Source: Flammula alnicola (Eukaryota > Basidiomycota > Agaricomycetes > Agaricales > Strophariaceae). Taken from it: a stretch of 64,000 bases of DNA. A program made the position numbers and the translations under genes. This document shows positions 23,116 through 34,950 of the stretch, piece by piece (position 1 is the stretch's first letter; each line of letters begins with the position of its first letter). Below the pieces are notes generated by a model. The model did not search any database, had not been told where the DNA came from, and saw only the letters and a list, made by a program, of their open reading frames with translations. The stretch is from assembly GCA_015499995.1 (NCBI GenBank), contig JADNRV010000015.1:434001-498000 (forward strand), given 5' to 3'.

Positions 23116-23983
23116 ATGAGCAACCTCGAAAGTGAGTATAGGAACATCTAAAAAGTTTCGATGATCTAATCCTTTCCATTACAGAGACCCTATTCCAGCT
23201 AAAGGCCAGCGCTCCTTAGTTCGTCCCACTAACGCTTTTATTGACTCTAGACTCAGTTCACAGCCAAATCGTTGAGCCGCCAGGCAAAGAAAGCACAGAA
23301 AGACGAAAACACAGAGAAATCTCGTCTAAAGAAGGTTTGGCCCCTTTCGACCACTCAATGCAATCGTTCTCATTCTGACCAACCCCCCGATCCATCCAGG
23401 CGCTTCAGCAAGGCAACAACGATGGAGCCCGCATCTACGCATCAAACGCGATACGAAAGAAGAGCGAGTCTCTGAACCTCCTTCGGCTGTCCAGCAGGAT
23501 AGACGCCGTTGCCAGCCGGGTGGAAACTGCGGTGACAATGCGGCAGGTGACCGGAAATATGACATCCGTCGTCCGTGGCATGGATAAGGCGATGGAGAGC
23601 ATGAACCTGGAGAGGGTGCGTTTCTTGCTCATCCTTTTGTCTGAATGGCAGTACCACACTTCGATCTTTACAAGAGCTAATCGCCGTCGTCACTTTAGAT
23701 ATCCATGGTGATGGACAAATTCGAGACACAATTCACCGATATGGATGTACAGACGTCCTACATGGAGGATGCGATGAGCTCAACTACTGCCATTTCCACC
23801 CCGCAAGACCAGATCGACCAGCTCTTGCGGCAGACGGCGGAAGAAGCGAATATCGACTGCAGCACGACCTGGCCGCGAAGGACCTCGCAGTTGTGCCAGA
23901 CATCGTCCCAAAGAGACGGCCAAAGTCAAAGACGAAGACGAGAACTCGCTGACAGGCTGAGAGCTCTGAGGCCGGCGACATGA
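23116..23983 (+). CDS. DID2: ESCRT-III protein DID2 (CHMP1)
   Basis: The Snf7-family protein has about 204 residues. Exons are 23116-23131, 23185-23204, 23257-23334, 23400-23615 and 23699-23983. The N terminus [19 protein letters not shown], the block [20 protein letters not shown] and the [12 protein letters not shown] segment identify CHMP1/Did2, which recruits Vps4 in multivesicular-body sorting. The C terminus [12 protein letters not shown] is the MIT-interacting motif. Two oddities: the second intron starts with GC rather than GT (23205), and about 90 nt (~23857-23945) look shifted into another frame, where they would encode [10 protein letters not shown] and VVPDIVPKE, with frame restored before the MIM. 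The predicted linker in the open frame is therefore atypical. Confidence 0.88.
23205..23256 (+). other. Probable GC-AG intron in DID2
   Basis: The conserved junction QLK-FTAK requires removal of 23205-23256, which begins GCCAGC and ends CTCAG. No GT donor in the neighbourhood keeps the conserved frame. Confidence 0.55.
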
Positions 23984-24787
23984 TAAGTTATGACTTTGTT
24001 CTCTTGTACTCTATACTACTTCGACCTTGACCTGCGTATGATATCATTATCTATCTTTTCTCTTATTTTCTCTCGCGCGAAACTCTTTCAAACGGGAATC
24101 CTATGTATAAAATACAATTATAATCAAACACGATCCTATCAAGGATTTGAAGGATTTTGTTCTGAATTTGTTTGCTGTTGAAGAAAGGCTTCTCATCACA
24201 GATATTAGCATTGTCATAAGTACAGTAACTTGTACATGCAGTCATCTCCAAAAACATCAAGGGATAAAATAAAAAGCGTAGGTGGAATATCGTGGAAACA
24301 TTGTAGTAAACATTAGGAACATAAATGTGGGTGGGTCGGGTAGTAGACAGAGCGCGGCGTGGAGGGGCATGACCATGAACACATAAACCAAACAAGGAGG
24401 CAATGAGACCATGAACAAAACGTAAGCGTAAATGCAAGTGCATAGGAGGGCGTGAAAATGAAGAGATACAAAAAATGGATTCCAAAAAGAACACAGAAGG
24501 ACGAAACCCGAAGTGTGGGGGTGGATCAAGTATCGGAAAGCAGAAATCGAAAGGGGGGGGAAAGGCTACATAAAAACATGGACCCAAAACAAAAACAAGA
24601 ACCAAGAAGCGTGCACGCAACGCATAGTGTGGATAAATTAGACATATATTTACGTAGTGGATGCAATGAGATTTATGTTGAGATGTGGTTCCGATTGCTG
24701 TCGAATAGGAATGACGAGGATCCAAGATATTATCGGCAGGGGTCGAGAAGGTGGCTGTGGAAGAGGAAGCAGAGACTGATAGACTCA
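23984..24787. other. Convergent 3' flanks, no gene
   Basis: About 800 bp between DID2 and the large minus-strand gene. A long open frame on the minus strand has unlikely composition and no signature, so I read this as 3' UTR and intergenic DNA. Confidence 0.55.
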
Positions 24788-27700
24788 TCAACATGAAAGT
24801 AGAGATGATACACCACAAAGCAGGAGCGGAGAGAGAGGAGAGGAGAGGTCAGGCTTGCTGCAGATAATGCGAACAAACTTGTCCAGCAATCGTCGTTTGC
24901 CGTCGTCTCCTAGATGAGGCGTTGACACGAGTAGGTTTTCCACGAGCGACAGAATGCCCGTCGGGCCATCGAATGGTATTTTGTGGGCATCGAATTGATG
25001 CACATCTATATCAGTGAAAACAGGAGAGTCAGCACAACTTTCTTGATTTTAGAAGAGCGAAAAGACGAGACGACAGATACGAAGAGAGAAAAAGGAAATA
25101 TACGCACAACTCTTGAAAAGCGCATACCCCTCCGCATCCAACGCGCTCTTGAACACCTCCGCCACCTCTCTGCCCAACTTGGACCTCTCCACATCCCTCT
25201 CGCCGCCTCTATCACCCCTCGTCCTCATACTCCTGCCCAGCCCACTCGCCGACCCCGATGCCGTACCCGTAGCGGACCCGGATCCGGACCGCCCAGACTG
25301 CCCCGACGCCGTCCGCGCCATCCCATTACTGCTACTCCCACTCGCCGTCCGCGCGAAGAACGACGATGAAGGCAAGAGCGCCTCCTCGCGCACCTTGGAT
25401 GGCGCCCATGCGAGCCCGAGTCCAAGATCCAACGAACGGCCTTTATTGCCGGACCGATGCCCCGCGCTAGGGTTCGCTCTCGTCGACTTGCCTAGGCTGC
25501 CCGTGTGTCCTATAGCGGCCACCGTATTACCGCCACCTAGATCGTTCAACGTAGGACTGACACTCGAATACGTCGGCGGCACGCCTGGGACTGGGACCGG
25601 CGCACGGTCGCCCACAGCAGCCCCGCTCCGCCGCTTGAACAAAAAGCGCTGCCTCTCTTTCTCCTCTCTCACCCTCTCGCGCTCCTTCTCGGCTTTGGCC
25701 GCCCATGTCGGCGGCAGGGTGACCTCGTGCGCCGTTCCTGTGCTCGCTGTGCCCGTACTGCGTGTTGGCGATGGCACCGCCGGCTCGAAGGAGAATAGAC
25801 CGTGGTGCGCCGCCGTCAGCCCGACGAGGCGCGTCATACCGGAGGGTTTCATGCGTTTTCCTGTCGCGCGGCTCAAGCTCGAGGACTTGCCTGCGGTCGC
25901 TGATGCCCCTGTCGACGTCGACGCATGGACGGGGTCAGATGGTGTCGTCGAGCCTTGCGGCGTTGTCCGCTGCGAGGTCGACGGCCTCGTCCTCTGTTTC
26001 TCCCTCTCCTTGTCTCTCTCCTTGTCTCTGTCCCTACTTCTCTCTTTCTCCGCTAGCCCGACCTTCCTCGCCTTGTTCTTCAACCTCAACATCTCCTCCC
26101 TCTCTTGCCCCCTCTTCATCGACGCGTCCCTCTGCAGCGTCCCAACACCCGCCAGTCCAGGCCCATACACACTTTCTCTCTCTCTCTCCCTATGTCTCTC
26201 CAGCCCGGCCTGACTAACCCCACTCGCAGTCGTCCCAGTTGTCCCGCCGCTCCCACTCCGCTGAATACCCAACACGCCCCACCCAGGCCGCTCAAAATCA
26301 AAGCTCCCATGCTTCGTCGACCGCGCGCTGTTGCTCATCTTCACCGCACCCGGCCTTGGCACCGGCACGGGCTGTCCGACCTCGCCAGCCGCCAGAGGCT
26401 CGCGGGCTTTGCCTTTGGACGACGACGACGCACGGTTGGCCGACGGCGACAATAAATCGGCCGCACCCGAACCTCGTGCGCCTGGGCCTTCCTCATCCAC
26501 GACGCCCATCGCTGGACCACCCCCGCGGTACCGGTAGCTCGAGTCCAAGGACCCTTTCGCGGCGTGGTATCCCAGTCGTGCGGATGTCACTGATGGCTGG
26601 GCGGAGCTGCCTTTGGATGACGAGCCGGAGCCGCTGGCACTACCACTGCCGCTCGTGTTGGCGCTCTTCAGCGGCGTCGGCGGTGTGTGGATGATCTTGG
26701 GGGGTGGAGACGGGCCGGAGCGTTGTGTTGGCGTTTGTGCGAGAGGAGGGTCGGGTAACGGGTCTTTCAGGCTGCGTCGGTGGAGGGAGGAGACCCGCTT
26801 TAACGGCCCCGATACGAGGGAGGGTATGGGAGGAAGCACCGGAGGGCCGCCGGATGGTTTTGCTCCAGCTGTCGATGGTCGTGGCATGCGATTGGGGTCA
26901 GGTGCTGGTGTGCTGCCTTCTAGATTCATGTGATAGAGGATACGGATGTGAGTAATGATTTAATACAAGAGACAAGGAAGATAGAAACTCGGATACGATA
27001 ATAGCAACAAGATAAAGGATAACGTACTCGTGAAGAACTTTGAGATTTTGATAGAGGCCGCTGTAGATCCTGTAGAGGAGGAGGTCGTTGTAGCGTTGGT
27101 GACACGCAGCACTTTCGGTTGTGGCGTGGGCGAGGGACTTCGAGGGCGCGATATTTGCGGTGCGAGCGACTTTCTCGGACGTGGCGTGGTATCGTCGTCT
27201 ACGCCTGCTGTAGGCAATGGCGGCACATCCAACGAGGCTCTAAGCGGCCCGCCAACAGGACTGCTAGGCCGCGATCGAGACCGCGATCGCGAGGTAGATT
27301 TGCGCCCGAGGTGTATCCCAAACAGATCATGCAGCTTCTGCCGTGCGCCCGACGGTTTGGGCGTGGTGGGCCTGGACGAGGAGGGTGGGCTGCGCTCTAC
27401 GGTCGGTGCTGGAGCGGGGATAGAAGTGGTTTGAGGACGCTGTTTCCTGGGTTTTGGGGTGCCTGGGGTTACGGTGGTGTTGGTTGCTGTTGTTGTGGAT
27501 GAGAGGGGGCGTGAAGGGATGCGGGAAGCGGGCTTTGAGCCAGGCGAGTGGGTGTTTTGTGTGCGGGAATGGGCACGGGGAGTTGAAGGGAGGTCAGGCA
27601 TGTTGGTGGTCGACTCTGGCGCTGGTTGCTCGTTCTTTGATCGCGAGCGTGATCGTGACCTGGTGAGGAAGTTGTAGAGCTGCAATGGGATACGTATATC

Positions 27701-28312
27701 AACAAGGATTACCCCAATACTATCCTTGGACCTACCCTGTTCTCTGATTTGAGTTTCCTAGAAGGCCGCTCGTCGTTGTGTGCCATGGAGGATAACATGT
27801 CGAGCGAAGACCTTACTGGGACGTGTTGCACCAAGTCCGACTGGTCGGCATAACCCGAAAAGAACTCTCCGCTGGTGATGTCTGGGGCCTGCGAAGCGAA
27901 ATTGAGGAAACAGCAGGGCGACATGGAGGGGGTGAAACGCAAACCTGGAAATTCGAGGATTTGCGAACAGAGGTGCTGTGAGAACGAACCAAGGTGGCAA
28001 ACTGTGGGGAAGGGTCCGGGAACGAGGATGGGATACACGTGTTAAGCACACACCATGGTTAGCCATAAAATAAAAAATAAGGGGGAAAAGAAAGAGAAAG
28101 AAAAAGAGGCGTACATCTGGGATATTGCTGAGAAGACTGAAGCTCCGTCGAGAACTGTAGCGTTTTGAATAGGAGGCTGACGATGAAGTGGCGGAGGGTT
28201 GGCGAGAGAGAAACCTGGCGAAAAAGCCGGATTCTTCGGAAGAGGGTGCTGTAGCGGAGGATGTTGTGTCGGTGGTGTCAAGTGCTGGGGTTGGCTGTGG
28301 ATTGACTGCCAT
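24788..28312 (-). CDS. Large disordered Ser/Pro-rich protein with conserved-looking C-terminal helix domain
   Basis: I do not recognise this 1029-residue protein. Exons 28312-28115, 28001-27945, 27888-27736, 27679-27028, 26919-25108 and 25005-24788 splice with every boundary in phase. The N terminus has a short Phe/Arg motif (GFFARFLSRQPS), and the central part contains RQKLHDLFGI, RS-type dipeptide runs and very long low-complexity Ser/Pro/Gly stretches with charged ERDK repeats. Only the last ~100 residues look folded: REVAEVFKSALDAEGYALF, then VHQFDAHKIPFDGPTGIL and a terminal helical segment with FVRIICSKPD. GC content is clearly above that of neighbouring genes. It could be a cortical or signalling scaffold, but no function is assigned. 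Confidence 0.75.
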
Positions 28313-28610
28313 GCATGAGTTCCAATGTTCATTAGCGCTATACGACCAAGGTAAGACTCAGTAGTAACCACAACAAATTCTAGGGTTAGCATGATTATGG
28401 CATGTCTGCATCAAATCCGGTCCGACGACTGCCGCGTGTTATTTAATCCAAGGAGGCTAACCACTCGTTGGTAAGACTCTACCGCTGTTGAGGAAGATAA
28501 AGGTCGACAACAAGATATTTGCTGCTACGGGCGTCAATGGAGGGCGCCTAGTGAATTGTTTGACTTGACATGAATGGAATGGAGGGCTTACCCTTCGATC
28601 AGTTGGGTAA

Positions 28611-28640
28611 TTATCTGCCCGGCAAGCTCCGGGCAGATAA
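28611..28640 (+). promoter_or_regulatory. Perfect 12-bp inverted repeat TTATCTGCCCGG/CCGGGCAGATAA
   Basis: The arms 28611-28622 and 28629-28640 are exact inverse complements around a CAAGCT loop. Each arm contains AGATAA, the core of GATA-factor sites. It lies in the divergent promoter between the disordered-protein gene and the O-acetyltransferase gene. Confidence 0.7.
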
Positions 28641-28805
28641 CTTTTTGATGAACATCGTGAATTATGGCGTCAAATCCGCTGTTGAAGCTCTGAAATTTTA
28701 GTTACAGACAAAACATAACTTTTTCAAAGGTTCTGTCTCTTTAGAGTTGAAATATTTGAAAAGCAGGGCTCGCATTTCGCAAATTATGCATCTGCCACCA
28801 CAAAA

Positions 28806-28834
28806 GTTATCTGCCAGGCAGATAACTCACGTGA
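28806..28834 (+). promoter_or_regulatory. Second AGATAA palindrome joined to TCACGTGA
   Basis: GTTATCTGCC, one A, then GGCAGATAAC (28806-28826) is a perfect palindrome sharing the TTATCTGCC arm with 28611-28640. It is followed at once by the 8-bp palindrome TCACGTGA (28827-28834). TCACGTG is the Cbf1 site that controls sulfur amino-acid genes in yeast, and the downstream gene is a sulfur-assimilation enzyme. Confidence 0.6.
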
Positions 28835-29335
28835 CATTTTCCCGCGCGTCTGAGACAGCGGTCCTCCTCGATGGGTTCTTGGGCACTCGATACAGGCTCA
28901 ACAAAATTACGGAAACAGCGGAAAAAATTCAGAGCACTTTATATTTTTGAATAACGTGTCTGTGCAAAATTTCACGCAAATTAAAGTTATATTGAGTTCA
29001 ACATTCAAAAATTAGTACTTGGAACTTGCAAAAAATGTCTCCAACTGCGTGCATCCTTGCGCGAGGGATTTTCTGACATTTTCCGACCAGCAGAAATGAA
29101 ATTTGGGGCTAAAATAAGCCAGCAAAAATCTCCCAAAGAACTGAAGGTGTTCCGTGAATTCTTGGTGAATTCTCTCTCTTTTTCTCTTTTGAATTCTTTT
29201 TCTTACTTTAAACACGGTCAAATACCCAACCTATCCCAGGGAAAACCCCTAGAATGAGGTTAGGGTTAGAAGCACGCCATAATTCGAACTCTGTCTCCTT
29301 ACCCTTACCAACGATGGCTCTTCTTCTCTTCCACG

Positions 29336-31107
29336 ATGGCTTCCGTCCTCCGATCGCGCCTCTCCAGACTCGTCCCTGCAATTCCCCGCCCCTCCTCCTC
29401 AAAATGCCCAACTCCAAGCTCAAGACGGCACACCAGCACCGCTAGGAGGACTCCCAGGTTCCCATGCGTAGACGCCCATGCCGCCCGCGAGTCCCGTCTC
29501 ATCGCTTCAATTGCCACCAGTCCATCGATATCACACGAAGATGACGTCTGCGAAACTGGCCCCGAACCCCCGTATGCACGCCCAAATCCCACCACATACC
29601 ACACGTACCACCACCGCCGACCTCTACCACTCACCTACCACCCTGATGCGCCGCTACCGTCTTTCGAGATCGCCTACGAGACATGGGGCACCCTCTCTCC
29701 CAACAAGGACAACGTCATCCTTCTCCACACCGGGCTCTCTGCCTCTTCACATGCCGCCTCGACACCCGCAAACCCCGCCCCAGGTTGGTGGGAGAAATTC
29801 ATCGGGCCAGGCAAAGCCCTCGACACCGACCAGTTCTTCATCATCTGCACCAACGTTATCGGCGGATGCTACGGCTCCACGGGTCCGTCCTCTATCGAAG
29901 AAGCCACCGGCAAGCCCTGGGCAACACGCTTTCCCATCATATCAATATTCGACATGGTGAATGCCCAATTCTGCCTCCTCGATGACTTCGGCATCAAGAA
30001 GCTGTACGCGAGCGTGGGATGTTCGATGGGCGCGATGCAGAGTTTGGCGGCGGGCTGGCTGCACCCCCGACGAGTGGGCAAGATTGTGAGTATTAGCGGC
30101 ACGGCGAGGAGCAGTCCGTCGGCTGTCGCGATGCGCTTTGCGCAAAGAAGTGGTGCGTCAGATCGTCTTTTTCAGTCGCGTTAAATTTTTATCTGACCAC
30201 AAAACTTTGTACAGTGCTCATGGCAGACCCCAATTGGAACAGCGGGTTCTACTACGACGGTCTCCCACCTCACACAGGCATGAAACTTGCTCGTCGTGCG
30301 TCCACTGTTCTTCAAAACTGTCAAATTTTTGCTGATGCGGTCTCGTGCAGAAATCGCCACCATCACGTACCGTTCCGGCCCGGAATGGGATCTGCGCTTT
30401 GGACGCCAACTACGTCCGCTCACAGATAGCGATGCCTCCGAATCACCCTCATCACTGTCCCATGCCGGACCTGGAACAGGGCGAGCACCGGCCCTATGTC
30501 CCGACTTCCTCATTGAGACGTATCTTGACCATCAGGTATGCTTCCCTTGCGATGTCGAGTAAGGAACAAGACACTCACCATCTTTCAAAAACAAATAGGG
30601 CGAATCCTTCTGCCTAAAATACGACGCCAACTCGCTCTTGTACATCTCCAAAGCCATGGACCTCTTCGACCTAACACAACCCGCCCTCCAAGCTCTGAAC
30701 ATCAAGCCCAACCTCCCCCCTCCACCCACCCACCCAGCCACCCCCGAAACCGAGCCACACAAAACATCGCACTCCAAATCGCACCCGCCCCCAGTGAATC
30801 CCCCTCCGCACCTCCCGGAGCTCGCAGCGGGCATGGCGCCCCTGGCTCATATTCCGACCCTGGTGCTGGGGGTGCAGAGTGATATTTTGTTTACGGTCGA
30901 GCAGCAGCGCGAGGTCGCGGATGCGCTGAGGATGGGTGGCAATGAGCGCGTGAGCTATTATGAGCTGGGTGGTGTTTGGGGACATGATACATTTTTGTCA
31001 GTTTTTTCATTTCTTTGTCTTATTTTTTAGGCGGGGTGCTTACATGTTTTAAATTTAGGATCGATGTGTTGAATGTCGGAGGTGCGATTCGTGGATTCTT
31101 GTCGTGA
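29336..31107 (+). CDS. Mitochondrial serine O-acetyltransferase (CysA / MET2-like alpha/beta hydrolase)
   Basis: The 509-residue enzyme has exons 29336-30152, 30215-30295, 30351-30535, 30599-30996 and 31059-31107. A basic, Ser-rich leader ([19 protein letters not shown]) suggests mitochondrial import. The homoserine-acetyltransferase fold is marked by [55 protein letters not shown], the nucleophile elbow [20 protein letters not shown], the acid [10 protein letters not shown] and the catalytic His in [19 protein letters not shown] and [14 protein letters not shown] are the signature of fungal CysA-type enzymes, which acetylate serine for cysteine synthesis, rather than true homoserine acetyltransferase. 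That distinction is from sequence pattern only. The promoter carries a TCACGTGA site. Confidence 0.85.
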
Positions 31108-31431
31108 TGCAAATGTTATCTTCTATCGTAGTTCTTTAGTACTGTATATAATTCATTAAGACAAGTGAGGACATAATTCCACCAAGACTTGACAAGAGAT
31201 CGATACTTGTGTATGCTTGGATCAAAAGGTGACACCATCACGGCCCGGGATGCCGTCACGCTGCGCCTCTTCGCAGCACCGTAACACTGACTCCTCCTTG
31301 ACCTCAATTTAGCTTCAGCACTTTGGCCTCCGTTCTCCATTCTCCTCCCGACGTTGCATAAAGTTGACGTCCATACTACCCACGTTCTGAGAAACCAATC
31401 TTTACTCCCGAATACCGGATCATCAAAGACG

Positions 31432-32483
31432 ATGAACCGCCTCTTTGGATCCTCATCAAGCAAGAAACCCAAGGCGTCTCTCCAGGATGCTATCAACTCT
31501 GTCAGTACGCCTCCCTGTTCAAAGAATATCCGTAATCTAGTACAACGAGAACGTATATCTGACATGCAATTCTTTCTTTCCTGCATTGAAAACACACAAA
31601 ACAACGCATGCAGACAGACGCGCGGATGTCCTCGATAGAGGTGAAGATCCGCAAACTGGACGGCGAGCTCGCGCGGTATAAAGAGCAGATGAGTAAACTA
31701 AGGAACGGGCCAGGAAAGGTGCGCTATCTCCTCCCCTCCTTCATCCTTACTCGATGCCGTAAATCTCATCTGACCACGAAAACCCTCCCCGACCTTACCT
31801 ATCTGCCTACGCAGGACGCAATCCAACAACGCGCCCTCCGCACACTCAAGCAAAAGCGGATGTACGAGTCGCAGATCGCGCAGCTCACGCAGCAGACGTT
31901 CAACATGGAGAGCGCGGCGCTCGCCACGGACAACCTGCGCAACACGATGGCCACGGTCGACGCGATGCAGATCGCGAACAAGGAGATGCGCAAGCAGTAT
32001 GGGAAGATCGATATTGACAAGATCGAGGTGCGTTTCTTTTTGTGTTTTGTGTTTGGAGGTCGAAGGCTAATACGAGTTGGCTCGTTGATAGAACATACAC
32101 TACGACATGGAAGACCTACTAGAGCAAGCGAACGAGATCCAGGAGACGCTTGGACGGTCGTACGCCGTGCCAGACGAGATTGACGAGGCGGATCTGGAAG
32201 CAGGTGTGTTTGATCGCTCGCCCGAGGAATTCCAGCGGCATAAATCTCATATCTACTCTATTGTTAGAGCTGGACGCACTAGCGCTGGAAGAAGAGGAAG
32301 AAGGCCCGTCATACCTCGCCGACCTGAACAAGGTTCCCGACTTCATAGACGAGGCACCAGTGGAAGTAGGAGAGGTCAGTGAACTCCTTTCGCTCTTCTC
32401 CATACGAGTTGCGATGCTAATCCTTTCTTCGATACGCAATATAGACACCAGAGAAACAAGAAGCTATCAAGACAACAGGCTAG
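31432..32483 (+). CDS. VPS60: ESCRT-III accessory protein VPS60 (CHMP5)
   Basis: The 214-residue Snf7-family protein has exons 31432-31500, 31614-31718, 31815-32027, 32092-32203, 32268-32374 and 32445-32483. The diagnostic start MNRLFGSS, the KIRKLDGELARYKEQMSKLRNGP helix, TLKQKRMYESQIAQLTQQTFNME and [30 protein letters not shown] match CHMP5/Vps60. The protein binds Vta1 and promotes Vps4 disassembly of ESCRT-III at multivesicular bodies. The gene is convergent with the aldehyde dehydrogenase gene, 109 bp away. Confidence 0.93.
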
Positions 32484-32592
32484 ATATTATGATGTAATCT
32501 CTATATGTATGATAGTATTGTACTAGTAGTTGTAGTTTCGTGGTTTGGGATCTACAGGGACATTGATACCGTGACGTCGAATGCCTTGCTGA

Positions 32593-34950
32593 TCAGCCAT
32601 ATCTTCTCGCCTCTCCACTGTCCGCGAACCAGTCATCCGTCTTCCTCATGTGTTCCACAGAGGCAACGTTGACGATCGTCGACTTGCTTTGTGTGTCTGC
32701 GAGTGCGAACAAGTCAGTTTCGTCATACGCGGTAGTGAAGATATGGGGCTTACACGCTTCAAAGGCTTCAAGCCCGTTTTCTCGTCCAATGCCACTTTCT
32801 TTCATTCCGCCCCTATTAGTCAAAACCATCAACTTATTGAACGCCGCTGCCATAGACCTCTTTGACATACCAAGGAGAGCTAGGGTCATTCCGATGATGC
32901 GTATTCACCCAGCAAAGGCCCGACTCCATCGCAGCAGCCACACGGTGGGCTCTCGACAAATCCGAGGTCCATATGCCTGCTCCAAGTCCATATTTGCTGG
33001 CATTTGCCAATGCAATGCCTTCGGCCTCGTTCTGCAAGAGCGAACAATTAAAGTCAACGTCATATTTCGCCACAAGGACATGGCGCATTCCATCAGGCAA
33101 ACGAACCTCGAAGCGCTTCATAACAACGACAGGACCAAAGACCTCCTCTTGCCATATCTCATCGTCGGTATTAACGCCGGCGATTACCGTCGGAGGATAA
33201 AAGGAGCCCCTCGAGAAGTCGAAGCCATCAAGCTCAGACTTGCCAGACATGCGTTCCCCTCCAGCTAGTACCGACGCGGTCTTCGACGCTCGTCTGACCA
33301 TTGCATCAATTCTCTCTAGATGATGGGAAGAAATCACCGCGCCCATTGTCGAATGTGAGTGGGACGCTATTCGAAGGAGCAGTTAGTTGTAGACCGGGGC
33401 AAACACAATTGGTCACGCACGATTACCCATCCGACGCCTGATGCTCTCGACTTTCTGGAGGAAAAGTTCCATGAAATCATCGTAAATGCTGTCATGCACC
33501 AGAATTCGAGTACCCGATACGCAGGTCTGCCCAGATGCGACGAATGACGCGAATGCCGCCCCGTTGACGGCACTCTCCAAGTCTGCATCTTCAAAAACGA
33601 CGATCGGTGCCTGTAATATGCGCGTTAACCCAATAAACGAATGCGAGTCGTTATGCGATATGTACTTTGCCTCCTAACTCTGCTGTGTAGATAGCCAGAT
33701 TTGCTCCGACGATACTTCCCAACGCGCGTCCGGTTTGCGTGCCAGCCTTTGGTTGAAAGGCGCGTCAAAGTCGACCAATTTAAATCATGGTAATACAAGA
33801 GCTTACCGTAATGTCGACCTTTCTAATCAAGGGATTTTGAACGATGTGCCTTCCTGTAATGTGGCCGCGACCGGGCAAGACGGTCAACACACCATGGGGC
33901 ACTAGCGAAACCGGTTATTGTTGAACGCGAGATCCAAACTATGTGTATGTTGTAAATACCTACACCCTGCAGCTTCAGCCATTTCTGCAAATTCAAGCAC
34001 TGTCACGGGTGCCAGCTAGACGATGAAATTATAAGAACGAGCTTTAGAAGAAGAATAGGGTTCGGGAGAGGGTGTTTACCTCTGAAGGCTTGACAATGAC
34101 GCTGTTTCCAGCTGCAAGAGCAGGTGCAATCTTCTTGATGGCAATTAACAGGGGATGGTTAAATGGCTACCTTGTTTTGCACATTATGAGAGGAATGTTC
34201 CCAAACAATATTAGGGCACTTACAGTAATTTGAGCGACGACCCCGAGAGGCACTCGCTCGACGTAGTTCAGCAATTGTCCCTGCACAGGGGCTACGAAGG
34301 ATTGGTGTGTCCTTAGCACGGCCGCAAAGTAATCTCTGGGAGAAAGTTGGAGAGGTTCAACAAAGTTCACAACACTCGCCACGATTCCAAAACTCACAAC
34401 CATTCAGGAAGACGTCCTAATTGTGCATTCATTTCGCGAATTGTCCTCCCAGTTTGCATTGTCTCCAACTTGGCGAGAACAGCTAAATTCTCCTCCAAGA
34501 TACGCGCAAGCCTCGATAAGACCTTGGAGCGCGACAAGGTCGAGGATTTTGACCATACGCCAGATTCGAAGACATCTTGTGCGTTCTGTATAGCGCGTTT
34601 CACGTCTTCTTCTGATGACGACGTGACTCTACATTCAACAGTCCGTGTCAATGGGGGCACAACAGTAACAATGGCGTCTGTTCCTTACGTGCACAAAGCA
34701 TCGCCCGTTGCTGGGTTGATGACTGGAATCCTGTGTGTTAAGGCAATCAATTCCTGTCATCCCTGCAGAAGGATATAAACCTACTCTTCGTGAGCATCAG
34801 AAGGGGCGAGAGGGTCCCTTGGACGGCCGTATGCCTTCTTGTGGAATGGTCTCTGTTTCATCTTGGTGATTCCAACAGGTTGGAATGAGCAGGTTTGTGG
34901 GCAGTAATACTCACTCGTGAAAGCAGATAAGAAGCTCGCAGAGGAGACAT
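32593..34950 (-). CDS. Aldehyde dehydrogenase (NAD-dependent family)
   Basis: This is an ALDH of roughly 500 residues broken by a dozen or more introns. The first exons are 34950-34915, 34861-34786, 34730-34689 and from 34628. Conserved blocks in order are [64 protein letters not shown], the Rossmann [18 protein letters not shown], the catalytic [10 protein letters not shown] (Cys), the EEVFGPVV block, [18 protein letters not shown] and the C-terminal [17 protein letters not shown]. It resembles the betaine-aldehyde/aminoaldehyde-type subgroup, but the substrate cannot be read from the sequence. The last two short exons are inferred from in-frame splice joins. Confidence 0.88.

Larger units (their letters stand above)
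28313..29335. other. 1-kb divergent intergenic region
   Basis: Holds the two AGATAA palindromes described separately, otherwise AT-rich sequence. No gene was seen. Confidence 0.6.

Noticed and set aside
24063..24818. 251-codon minus-strand frame downstream of DID2
   Set aside because: AT-rich, Phe/Ile-rich chance frame overlapping the 3' ends of two convergent genes, with no recognisable signature.
25113..26213. Long plus-strand open frame (366 codons) inside the large minus-strand gene
   Set aside because: It is antisense to a GC-rich, low-complexity exon whose own splice phases all agree; composition is simple Ser/Leu/Pro and shows no family motif.
31116..31604. 162-codon minus-strand frame overlapping VPS60 exon 1
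   Set aside because: Antisense to a clear VPS60 start exon and to the O-acetyltransferase 3' flank; no family features.
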